NCBI GenBank assembly: GCA_964016885.1
Contig: OZ024740.1
Span: 5,092,865 to 5,156,864 of the forward strand
Reading direction: 5' to 3'
Source: Eledone cirrhosa
Taxonomy: Eukaryota; Mollusca; Cephalopoda; Octopoda; Eledonidae
Length of the DNA: 64,000 bases
Shown: piece after piece, positions 49,137 to 59,012 of the stretch
Numbering within the stretch: position 1 is the first letter of the stretch
Layout of the letters: each line of letters begins with the position of its first letter
The notes under the pieces: generated by a model
What the model saw: the letters and a program-made list of their open reading frames with translations, nothing else
What the model was told of the DNA's origin: nothing
Database searches by the model: none
Made by a program: the position numbers and the translations under genes

Positions 49137-51018
49137 GAGGACCAAAAACGTGAGGTGTTCAGGATTGCTAGACAATGTGTCAAGGAAAACCGTGATATTG
49201 TCGGGGAGAAGTGTGTACTTAATGATGATGGTGTACTTGCCATCACTGACGCTGATAAGAAGGTAGCTTGGAAGTGTCACTACGAAAGGCTTCTAAATGA
49301 GGAGAATAAATGGGAGAAAGACAGTCTCCCCCACATCGACCCAATAGAGGGACCAGCAGTGTTAGTCGAGGGTGGTATAATAAGTAAGGCAATCAAAGAT
49401 ATGAAGATGGGTAAGGCGGCTGGGCCTTCGGAAATAGTTGCTGAGATGCTGAAAGCCTCTGGAACGGTGGGACACAGCATGGTCACCCGGATAGTAAACC
49501 AAGTCATACAGAATGGGGTTGTTCCGAAGGACTGGCGTAGCAGCGTCATCATTAATTGTTACAAGGGTAAAGGAGATGCCCTAGATAGGAGTAACTATAG
49601 AGGCATTAAATTAATCGACTAGGTCATGAAGGTCACGGAAAAAGTTATAGCGCAACTAATCAGAGAGAGAATTGATCTAGATGAAATGCAGTTCGGTTTT
49701 GTGTCAGGCAAAAGTACCACAGACGCTCTTTTCATTGTACGACAACTACAGGAGAAGTACCTAGCTAAAAGTAAACCCCTATACTTAGCTTTTGTTGACT
49801 TGGAGAAAGCCTTCGACAGAGTCCCCCGTTCCATTATCTGGTGGGCTCTTAGAAAACTAGGTGTTGACGAATGGCTTGTGAGAGCTATACAAGCCATGTA
49901 TAAAGAAACAGTCACCAAGGTTAGAATTAACAACGAATATAGTGAAGAGTTTAGTGTAAAAGTTGGTGTACATCAGGGCTCTGTTCTTAGCCCCCTACTA
50001 TTTATTATTGCCCTTCAGGCTATAACAGTGGAGTTCAAGACCGGCTTCCCGTGGGAACTCCTATACGCAGATGATTTAACGCTCATAGCTGAATCAATGG
50101 TCGAGCTAGAGAAGAAATTCCAAACATGGAAGCATGGCCTAGAATCAAAAGGGCTTAAAATTAACCTGGCTAAGACTAAAGTTCTAGTTTGTAGGAAAGA
50201 AAATAAGGCGACGGTCCCTTCCGGGAAATGGCCATGCTCAGTGTGTAGGAAAGGCGTAGGTAGAAACTCCATTTTATGTCCCAAATGCAAAGTATGGGTG
50301 CATAAAAGATGTAGTGGGATCACAGGTAAGCTAACTAAGAACATAGATTTTACATGTGGCCGGTGCTCTGGTGCAATAAGTAGCAGCAAGTGCCCACAAT
50401 ACTAGCTCTTTCAATTGCGCAGAGGGTTCTATAGAAATAGTGGACAGCTTCCGTTACCTGGGTGACAAAATCAGCAGTGGGCGAGGGTGCTCTGAAAGTA
50501 CAGTAGCTAGAGTCAGAACTGGATGGAAAAAGTTCAGAGAGCTTATACCATTATTAGCCACTAAAGGGTTCTCCCTAAAAATGAAAGGCAGGTTGTATGA
50601 TGCCTGCATACGAACAGCAATGTTACATGGCAGTGAGACCTGGGAATTGTGTGCAGAGGATATACGCAGACTAGAGAGGAACGAAGCTTGCATGCTCCGC
50701 TGGATGTGTAATAGTAACATACGTGAACGGCAAAGCATAAGCGAACTAAGGAAAAAATTAGAAATAAGAGGGATCAGATGTTGTTTACTCGAGAGAAGGC
50801 TACGCTGGTATGGTCACGTGATGCGCATGAAAGACGACAGCTGTATAACAAAGTGCAGGGCAATAAAGATAGACGGTAGCTACAGAGTAGGCAGACCCAG
50901 AAAAACCTGGGACGAGCTGATAAATTCCGACCTCACACACTTACACCTCTCTAAGACAATGTCACTGGACCGAGACCTTTGGCGGTACTCAGTAATAGAG
51001 AAGACCCGCCTTACCTAA
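49137..51018 (+). pseudogene. LINE-B reverse transcriptase ORF (one nonsense codon, one frameshift)
   Basis: The frame begins EDQKREVFRIARQCVKENRD and is open to TAG at 49620-49622, where LINE-C has CAG. It resumes at once (KVTEKVIAQLIRERIDLDEM) through FVDLEKAFDRVP, VHQGSVLSPLLF and the catalytic YADD (50064-50075). A zinc finger follows (50235-50366: C-x2-C, C-x2-C, H-x2-C, C-x2-C). A short deletion near 50390-50402 shifts the frame. The C-terminal region then runs from EGSIEIVDSFRYLGDKISSG to MLHGSETW, RWYGHVMRMKDD, GRPRKTW and the stop at 51018. The RT would copy element RNA at a nicked target. The RT catalytic motif is intact, but the polypeptide is interrupted. Clade not assigned. Confidence 0.88.
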
Positions 51019-51188
51019 ATACAAAGTAAAACCTACTACAGTCAGTAGGCATCTCTAACAAAATACACCCCCGTCCCACCCACCCCCACATCATCCACAC
51101 TGCCCCTTTCAATGTAAAGTTATGTTGGTGCCACAACATCCAGGCCGAATCAAATGAGATCGTGTAGGTGTCACGACAAAAAAACACA

Positions 51189-51743
51189 CAGTCCACGCTG
51201 TAATGTGGCCGTGTAGGCAACACGGTAAAAACCTCCCAGCCCCACACTGTAAATGTGGTTGTGTTAGGAAGGGCATCCAGCTGTAGAAAACCCGCCAGAC
51301 AGTCCACGCTGTAATGTGGCCGTGTAGGCAACACGGTAAAAAATCCCAGCCCCACACTGTAAATGTGGTTGGTGTTAGGAAGGGCATCCAGCTGTAGAAA
51401 ACCCGCCAGACAGTCCACGCTGTAATGTGGCCGTGTAGGCAACACGGTAAAAAATCCCAGCCCCACACTGTAAATGTGGTTGGTGTTAGGAAGGGCATCC
51501 AACTGTAGAAAACCCGCCAGACAGTCCACGCTGTAATGTGGCCGTGTAGGCAACACGGTAAAAAATCCCAGCCCCACACTGTAAATGTGGTTGGTGTTAG
51601 GAAGGGCATCCAGCTGTAGAAAACCCGCCAGACAGTCCACGCTGTAATGTGGTCGTGTAGGCAACACGGTAAAAAATCACAGCCCCACACTGTAAATGTG
51701 GTTGGTGTTAGGAAGGGCATCCAGCTGTAGAAAACCCGCCAGA
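51189..51743 (+). repeat. 111-bp tandem repeat inside the LINE-B 3' UTR, 5 copies
   Basis: CAGTCCACGCTGTAATGTGG recurs at 51189, 51300, 51411, 51522 and 51633. Each unit includes the GTTAGGAAGGGCATCCAGCT core that LINE and SINE share. Because 111 is divisible by three, repetitive frames of about 218 codons arise on the minus strand; these are by-products. Confidence 0.93.
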
Positions 51744-51832
51744 CAGTCCTATGCGAGCAAGACAATCACTCTTGCCTCAAGTGGGAAAACCCCCGTCCAA
51801 ACCCATGCAAGCGTGGAACACAGACGTTAAAC

Positions 51833-51858
<26 letters not shown>

Positions 51859-51863
<5 letters not shown>

Positions 51864-52198
51864 GTGGTGATAACTGTTATTGCCTCATGATTGTGAGCTG
51901 AACATACTAACTTCTGGGGTACCTGTTTTAACAGAACATTAAAACCACGTAGGTATTGGTCAATGCTCTAAGGATTCCATCACTAGAAATAATAAGAGTG
52001 AATTTATTGTCTAGACAGCAGCTTGTAGCTGTTCTCTAGATAGTAACTTAATCATTAGTTGTAGGAGATTAAGAGATTGATTAGACAAGATGCTGGTTGA
52101 ATGGATGAGGTTTTTTTGAGAAGTGATAAATTGACGAGGATTTAGTTATTAGTGAGTATTGAACAGGAATGTGTCTTTATACAGATGTTTCTGTATCA
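51859..52198. other. AT-rich intergenic DNA
   Basis: No gene, repeat family or RNA is recognisable in this stretch. Confidence 0.55.
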
Positions 52199-52752
<554 letters not shown>

Positions 52753-52848
52753 ATTTATATATAACTTTGAATAACTTTGAAATGTTTTGGCCAGTATTGG
52801 CCCAGGCCATGTCTAACTTAATAGCACCACCTGGCGAAGTCTTTCAAT

Positions 52849-54669
52849 TCAGGATTTGGGCACCATGGCCCATTCAAGAAGGGAATTACTATTTGCAGAG
52901 ACATATCCGGGTGTGGGTGGTTTGTCCGGGATTACTTGGAGGAATTTGTCCAAAGACTTCTTGAATTTTGTGTGGTCAGTTTCTGTTTTGACGTGTCCTG
53001 GTGTGATGTTGAAGAGAGCAGGGCCAATTGAGGTGAAATAATTGTGCCGTATTGTTGTTATGAGTTGCGATTTAGAGTTTTGTTTGGGACGGATAGCATG
53101 GGGCCCAAGCCTTGGGTGTATTTTGAAGGTGATGCCAACATCATTTGGGCAGTGCTGATGAAATATTTTCCACATCATGCAGATAATATAACGCTCACGG
53201 CGACGTTGGAGTGAGTAAAGTTTCAGCTTTTCTAGTCGACCCCAGTAGTCAAGGTCTGACATGCCATCTATCTTTTTCGTGATTGCCCTTTGGGGAGCTT
53301 CAAGTTTCATGATACTTTGTTTCGTGTGGGGACACCACAGTGGACAACAGTATTCAAGGTGTGGTCGGGCAAAAGTGGAGAAGAGAAGGATAATGGTGTG
53401 GGAATCTCTCGACTGGAAGGTTCTGAGGATCCAGGAACACATTCTGCGGGCCATGTCAACTTTGCTGCTTATATGCGTGGCCCAGCTTATGTTGCTGTCC
53501 ACAGTTACTCCCAAGTCTCTGATGTTGTTAGATGCCACGAGAGTTTCACCGGAGGGAAGGGAGTACGGGGGTTTCAGAGTATCCTCTTTTCCAAAGTGGA
53601 TCAGTTCGAATTTGTCTTCGTTCAGTAACATGTTGTTCTTTTCCGCCCATTGGGTAACAGCCAGTAGGTCTGACTGAAAGCTTATCCAGTCATCCACACC
53701 ATTGATGACCTTTCGGAGCTTGGAATCATCAGCGAAAATTCTAATGTTGCTGTGTTTGATGATGTCAGTGATGTCATTAATATAGATGATGAAGAGAAGT
53801 GGGTTCAACACAGTGCCTTGTGGAATCCCACTACTGACTTTGGCTGGGCTGGATTTGACTCCTTCGACTACAACATGTTGGGTTCTGTTTGACAGGAAGC
53901 ACTTGATCCACTGCAGCAGCTTTCCAGTGACACCAATATTGGACAGCTTTCTCAGTAGAATGTTGTGATCAACCCTGTCAAAGGCCTTGCTGAAATCAAG
54001 GTAGATAACATCAGTGTTGGAACCCTCTCCCAAGGCTCTCAAAATGTCATCAAAGTGATGCAGTAGCTGCGTCAGGCAATCCCTTCCATTACGGAATCCA
54101 TGCTGGTTGGAGTTCAGCATATTGTTACTCTCAAGGAAGTGAGTCATTTGCGATTTCACCACTCTCTCAAATACCTTAATGATATGAGAGGTGAGTGAGA
54201 TTGGACGGTAATTCACGGCAAGGGATTTGTTTCCTTTTTTGAAAACTGGGACAACAGACTGGGATAGGTTTTCTGGCACATATCCAGCATCCAGTGAGTT
54301 CTGCCACAGATTGGCAAGAGGAGATGCAAGTTGGTGTTGACACGCCTTCAAGACACAAGCAGGGAACCTATCGGGACCTACTGCTGAATTATGCTTGATT
54401 TCCTTTATTGCCGCTAAGACATCAGGTGCGCCAAACGTTATGTCCGATAAGGTGTAATGGGGAGTAACATCGCCGATACAGCACAGATCGGCCATATCAG
54501 GATTGCTGAAAACAGAGCAGTATTGTTTCTGCAGTATCTCACCCATGGTTTTAGCATTGTCTTGAAGAGTGCCATTTTCATCAATTAGAGGGCCAACAGT
54601 AGAGCCAGTGATTTTGTGTTTTTTTTGCAAATGAAAAGAACACTTTGGGATTGAGTTTGATCTTCTCAA
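52849..54669 (-). pseudogene. LINE-D reverse transcriptase frame (606 codons)
   Basis: The order of motifs is KHKITGSTVGPLID, SAVGPDRFPACVLKA, VVPVFKKGNKSLAVNYRPIS, HGFRNGRDCLTQLLH, VIYLDFSKAFDRVDH, SSGIPQGTVLNPLLF, IFADDSKL (catalytic FADD at 53725-53736), then NIRDLGVTVDSNISW and a long C-terminal region ending NSLLEWAMVPKS. All RT core motifs are present with no stop over 600 codons. TVLNPLLF has Asn where Gly is usual. The N-terminal residues MRRSNSIPKCSFHLQ arise from a frame change in an A-rich run near 54630; upstream coding is continuous in another frame (EEAWAIEKIKLNPKVFFSFA). Frame broken but little decayed. Confidence 0.88.
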
Positions 54670-54747
54670 TGGCCCAGGCCTCTTCAGCTCTTTTTTGATT
54701 GTTGATGATAGACATCATATTGTTTTGGAGGTTATGTTTTTTAATCT

Positions 54748-55521
54748 CTAGTGATGAAATGCAGTCAAGTTGATGTGTTGCTGCTGACAGTATTTCAGCT
54801 TGTTGATTTTTTTGTTAGTTCTCTTAATTTTCCTGATGAGCGTTTTTCTATTTCTAGGGATTCTGCTCTTAGATTTGTTTATAGTTCTTAATGGGGTGTG
54901 TTTTGCACATATGTTTGTAACAGTGTCTACAAATGTCTGCCAGGACTTTTTGATGTTAGTGGGTGTTTTAGTGTGCGTGAAGGACCAGTCGACATGTGCA
55001 AGATCATGACTGATCGCTTCCCAGTTTGCATTGTGGAAATCCATAGCATCAAACGGATGGACAGGAGAGATGACATTGGGTTTGTATATTAGACGGTGGA
55101 ATCTCAGATCACAGAGAACCATGTCATGATCAGAGAGTAGAGTTTTCTCCACTGCAATATTGTGGATAGTGTCAGTGTGATTGCTGAAAATTAAGTCTAG
55201 GATGTTTTTGTGGCACCTCGTTGGTTCGAGCACCAGTTGGGACAGGAAGAAATCATCCATGAAGTCAAGAAGCGATTCCACTGCTTCCCTGTCAGAGGTT
55301 GAGGCAGAAGAACCTGGTGGCAGGCTGTTTGTGGACCAGTCAACTCCGGCGAGGTTGAAGTCCCCCATCATTAAGATGTTGTCAGGGTGACACTCTTGGA
55401 TGAAACACTTTATGCTGTTGAGGCATTCCGTGAAGCATGGTAGAGGCGTTTGGGGTGGCCTATAGAGCCCAACTACTATTAGGTTGTTGGTTTGACTGAA
55501 TACAGTGACTGCTTTGCAGTC
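54748..55521 (-). pseudogene. LINE-D endonuclease frame, 5' truncated
   Basis: The frame is open from the element edge at about 55521: AVTVFSQTNNLIVVGLYRPP then MMGDFNLAGVDW, NILDLIFSN and LLSDHDMV. These are the C-terminal motifs of APE-type endonucleases of non-LTR retrotransposons (GDFN, LDLIF, SDHD); the N-terminal catalytic half is lost. A Lys/Arg-rich linker follows. The frame stops at 54748 because of a frameshift near 54755-54775; the other frame continues CISSLEIKKHNLQN into the linker before the RT. Without its front half the domain cannot nick DNA. Confidence 0.85.
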
Positions 55522-55620
55522 ATATATATATATGTGTGTATATATATATATATATGCAAGCGTGGAACATGGACGTTAAACGATGATGATGATATATATA
55601 TATATATATATATATACGAT
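55522..55620 (+). repeat. TA/TG microsatellites with a SINE tail scrap
   Basis: TA and TGTG runs flank GCAAGCGTGGAACATGGACG TTAAACGATGATGATG (about 55557-55591), the terminal motif of the SINE/LINE 3' end. Confidence 0.8.
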
Positions 55621-55673
55621 ATTAAACAAATGGAAACTATATTTATAAAACCATATCTATTTCATTATACATA

Positions 55674-55715
55674 TTTCGGGTATACCATATTAAAAATATG
55701 GCATGCCTTCTTCAG
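55674..55715 (-). other. Hammerhead-ribozyme-like core (candidate)
   Basis: On the minus strand CTGAAGA (55715-55709) is followed by a stem: GGCATGCCATATT, loop TTT, AATATGGTATACC. Then come C and GAAAT (from 55677). This places the conserved CUGANGA and GAAA boxes on each side of a good stem II (about 12 of 13 positions pair). Stems I and III and the cleavage site could not be established. Similar motifs occur in the terminal repeats of Penelope-like elements. Confidence 0.4.
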
Positions 55716-55896
55716 ATAAAATACAATATATAAACAGTTTTATAAATAATTTTGACGTGCCATAAATATTGAGCAACCGTTATGTAGGAAGCTGGTTTGG
55801 TAGTATATCGTATATCTACTCCAAAACTTGTCGAGTGCTTTATATCAGTTATAAAATATTTACTTGTTGTAACCCAACAATTTTAAATAAAGCTTT

Positions 55897-55898
<2 letters not shown>
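55716..55898. other. AT-rich sequence, no gene
   Basis: No gene or established repeat can be seen. It may be the rest of the element that carries the hammerhead-like core. Confidence 0.4.
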
Positions 55899-55974
<76 letters not shown>

Positions 55975-56029
55975 TGTGTGTATATATATTATATATATAT
56001 ATATATGTGTGTGTGTATATATATATTGA
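55899..56029. repeat. (TA)n microsatellite with TG interruptions
   Basis: A long TA run (about 55899-55971) is followed by mixed TATATA and TGTGTG. The open frames across it are low-complexity by-products. Confidence 0.95.
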
Positions 56030-56436
56030 GTTGAGAACCCATTGAGTGAAAGGTGTGTCCTCAAGTATGGTTTGCTAATTTGTTGAGGAAGTAACTCTAT
56101 ACCAAACTATGTACATTTTAAACTTATAGCCTCGTTTAAATGATTTTTTTATGTGGTTAATTTATACTGATTGGGAGAGGAAATACTGTATATATTTTAT
56201 CTAATAGTTCTTTGGACTTACATTTTTATATATATAGCTCTGATTAATAATTATTTGCTTAATTAATTCTTCATTGAGCCACACCGTAAAAGGTTGCCAA
56301 ACTCAAATATGTATCTGTGACTATGTTTAATTATATATATACCCCTTTGAATTTATATATATATATATATATACATATATCAAAATGGAAATCCGAAGGC
56401 AAGGTAAAATTTCCAATCATTTTAATCACGACACAT
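56030..56436. other. Dispersed-repeat fragments in AT-rich DNA
   Basis: GTATGGTTTGCTAATTTGTT near 56063 repeats sequence near 42050. The segment 56115-56225 (GCCTCGTTTAAATGATT ... TATTTTATCTAATAGTTCTT) resembles the direct repeats at 62289-62536. No gene. Confidence 0.5.
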
Positions 56437-56495
56437 GTTTCAATAAGAGATAGATCGATCGTGAAGCCATGATCAATTATCACTGATCTCATCAG
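56437..56495 (-). other. Hammerhead-ribozyme-like core (candidate, long stem II)
   Basis: On the minus strand CTGATGA (56495-56489) and GAAAC (56441-56437) flank a 47-nt segment containing GATC motifs that could partly pair. Pairing is weaker than at 55674-55715. Candidate only. Confidence 0.3.
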
Positions 56496-57488
56496 GCGAA
56501 AATGAATTGTCTTCAAATTCTTGATATGAGGGAGAAAATTAGCAATGTTCACTCACAGAGTTTATTCCCTCATATGAAGATCCAACAGTCAGAAATACAG
56601 CGACTGCTATCAACTTCAGTTAAGGTCACAAAACTATCAAATTTCTATATCCCAATAGCTGCAAAAGACGCTGGACATCAATCAAATCTGTAGAAATACA
56701 GTCGGTCACAGTTAATGTGAGTGGGTACACACACACTTAACACCCACACACACCAACTCAAAGTTAAAGAAAAAAAGATATATATATACACACATCAACA
56801 CAGTATCAAATCTGTAGAACTACAGACGGTCACAATTAGTGTGAGTGGGTACACACACACTCTCACACACACCGAAGCGATGTGAAATAAAAAACAATAA
56901 ATATAAGAATATACCAACAACGCATTCACCGGGAATTAGTTTACAAAACAACAAATGCTACATTGGCTAAATCTCAATTTGACGATGTAAATTGGAAATA
57001 TTGGGTCAACCACAGCCCCATACACACACACACAAGCAAGTAAATTCAGTTCAGTGTTCTGCTATACGTGTATAGATTGAATTGTAACATCCGTATCTCC
57101 AAATAGTGTATGTTATGGTATATACACATCCGTATCGTCCAAAAAAGTGTATGTCTAGGTATATACACATCCATGTGAAGAGCAAGCAATCAGTTCATAT
57201 CGAACTCAGTATGTACCGTTGTCCCATTGAGAATCCGAGTCCCCAAATCTGTGCGTGCAAGCAACCGCTATGTAGGCTAGCAAGGGGCTCTGTGTAGAGT
57301 TTGGTATTTGGGTTAAGGTGTCAGTAAGTGCGATTTCCCGTTATATGTGCCACTGGGCTTTTAAGATAGGTGTTTGAGTGGTGGAGGTGTGTTATCCAAC
57401 ACAAAAAGTAAAGTAAAATAACAAAGGATAGCAAAACCTAGAGGATGTGTGTAGGCCCATTAATGGTGTGTAAGTATTATTGTTCAAT
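56496..57488. other. Non-coding DNA with short local duplications
   Basis: ATCAAATCTGTAGAAATACA ... GTGAGTGGGTACACACACAC occurs at 56681 and again at 56805 (offset 124). ACATCCGTATC ... TATATACACATCC repeats near 57088 and 57127. No protein similarity was recognised in any frame. Confidence 0.5.
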
Positions 57489-57960
57489 CCGTAACTGTGA
57501 GCACTCCATGGTTAGATGATCAAAACCTAGTGTAGTGTTCAATTGGTAGGAACGTGACCAGTAGTAACTGTGGGAACTCAATGTCTAAAGAAAACGGGTA
57601 CTGTGTGTAGAGTTATGTATAGAGAGCGTAAACGGTCTTAACTGAGTGTGCAATACGTCCAGCTATATCCCAACCGAGAGAACTCAATGGTTAGGGTATC
57701 TTAAAGTAAAGGTAAATGCGCATAATTGGTCTTGCCTGAGTGTGTAATCATTTACTAACTAGGTATTCTGAGTGTGTAATCATTCTAACTATTTACTAAC
57801 TAGGTATTCTAAAGTGCACTCAGCTGTGAGAACTCTGTGGAAACAGGCCGAGTACCGTTTGTAAGTGCGCAAAGGATCTTAGCCGTCTAACAACCTGAGT
57901 GTGTGATTGTCTGTTTATTGAGAGAACTCTATGGCTAAAGTAGATAGGGAGGAGTTAGTG
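57489..57960. repeat. Degenerate tandem repeat, about 75-150 bp spacing
   Basis: The motif GAGAACTCAATGG (with variants) recurs near 57497, 57571, 57676, 57826 and 57920. Between several of these lie TAAGTGCGCAAAGG-like and CTGAGTGTGTAATC-like motifs. ACTAACTAGGTATTCT is also locally duplicated at about 57755 and 57795. The copies are old and diverged. Confidence 0.55.
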
Positions 57961-58320
57961 GTGGGTTACTTTCCAAAAATCCTGCGGAAGGTTTTCGAGG
58001 TTCTATGTTGGCAGTTGCTGAAAAAATCCGCTCTCCTATTAATTAATAGGGGGCTGCCTCTAATAATATTAAAGGTTTCAGCTATGCACAAATTACAGAT
58101 GCCAGTACTGCCGTTATAAGGCTGGGCTGAGCACACTATGGACCAGGATAAGGAGTGCACTATATTCTGTTGTTTAAGCTTCCAAACTAATTCAGAAAGC
58201 GCTGTTCTATTTTTTTTATCTAATCTATTAAAGATATGGCGGTCATTATACCATCTATTCTTAAATTCATATACATATAAGAAGGAAAAAAGAGTGCTCT
58301 ATGTAGGTTACAGAGCTTAT
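57961..58320. other. Non-coding DNA, no feature recognised
   Basis: Short open frames occur on both strands, but none has a recognisable domain or good composition. It could be part of an unidentified repeat. Confidence 0.45.
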
Positions 58321-58563
58321 TAGTTATGTAATAAACAACATAAGATAATTATTTCATTTACTAGTGGTTTCTTGAAAACAGATGTTAGATCTGTTTTCAG
58401 TCGTCAGAATGAATAAAAAAACATGGTGGTTTTATTAAATATGGATTTATAATAAAAACACCATGTTTTTTATTCATTCTGACGACTGAAAACAGATCTA
58501 ACACTTGCTTTCAAGAAACCACTGGTAAATGAAATAATTATCTTCTGTTGTTTATTACATAAC

Positions 58564-58565
<2 letters not shown>
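58321..58565. repeat. Fold-back palindrome, about 115-bp arms
   Basis: The arms 58321-58436 and 58451-58565 pair with few mismatches (TAGTTATGTAATAAACAACA against its complement at the far end; CATGGTGGTTTTATT against AATAAAAACACCATG at the centre). The spacer is 14 bp. It is 35 bp from a second large palindrome. Confidence 0.93.
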
Positions 58566-58600
<35 letters not shown>

Positions 58601-58601
<1 letters not shown>

Positions 58602-58901
58602 GAATGGAAAACGAAAAATCAGTGATGCATCGGAACTCAATTTATTGTGTTACAATTGTTTCCCCGGCGAACAGCTCGAGGTGCGATCCGTGTGTGGATC
58701 GACCTGACTCTAGACTCGCAGGTTCCTCCGACACAGAAAGAGGATATGCTCCGAAATCAATAGACGTGTCCGAGGAATGTGCGAGTTTAGAGTCAGGTCG
58801 ATTCACACACGGATCGCACCTCGAGCTGTTCGCCGGGGAAACAATTGTAACACACAATAAATTGAGTTCCGATGCATCACTCATTTTTCGTTTTCCATTC
58901 T
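58601..58901. repeat. Fold-back palindrome, about 134-bp arms, GC-richer
   Basis: The arms 58601-58734 and 58766-58901 are highly complementary (AGAATGGAAAACGAAAAATC at the left end; GTTCGCCGGGGAAACAATTG on the right arm). The spacer is 31 bp. The arms are clearly more GC-rich than the surroundings. Open frames on the two strands look alike only because of the symmetry. Confidence 0.94.
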
Positions 58902-59012
58902 ATAATATTCTGCTTCATAGGAGCATAGAATGCTCAACCGGCATACTGCCTATGGATGCATCTTAGCTACCATTAGACATATATATATATATTCAAGCAC
59001 GTTTTGCAACAT
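58902..59012. other. Short spacer with TA run before LINE-C
   Basis: No gene; a TA run at about 58980-58992 precedes the truncated 5' end of LINE-C. Confidence 0.5.

Larger units (their letters stand above)
49137..51858 (+). mobile_element. LINE-B: 5'-truncated non-LTR retrotransposon
   Basis: The copy starts at a TA run (49137, in frame), contains RT, zinc finger and C-terminal regions up to 51018, then a 3' UTR with a 111-bp tandem repeat (51189-51743). It ends AACCCATGCAAGCGTGGAAC, ACAGACGTTAAACGATGATG and a GATGATGAT tail. It starts at almost the same coding point as LINE-C, so both lack the 5' UTR and any endonuclease. It is the best-preserved family member in the window. Confidence 0.9.
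52758..55521 (-). mobile_element. LINE-D: CR1/Jockey-like non-LTR retrotransposon, 5' truncated
   Basis: On the minus strand the order is the C-terminal part of an endonuclease, a linker, a full reverse transcriptase and a short 3' UTR ending in two TTCAAAGTTA decamers. Short tandem repeats at the 3' end are usual for CR1/L2-type elements. It is truncated 5' at about 55521 within the endonuclease, next to a TA run. It shares no 3' sequence with the SINEs and belongs to a different family from LINE-B/LINE-C. Confidence 0.88.

Noticed and set aside
51011..51765. Two 218-codon minus-strand frames with WMPFLT / GFLQLDALP repeats
   Set aside because: They arise from the 111-bp tandem repeat in the LINE-B 3' UTR, whose length is divisible by three.
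58479..58493. CTGACGA-CT-GAAAA as a hammerhead core
   Set aside because: Two bases between the boxes cannot form stem II.
58604..58966. 120-codon plus and 80-codon minus frames with similar peptides
   Set aside because: The similarity is produced by the palindrome at 58601-58901; no domain or coding signal was seen.
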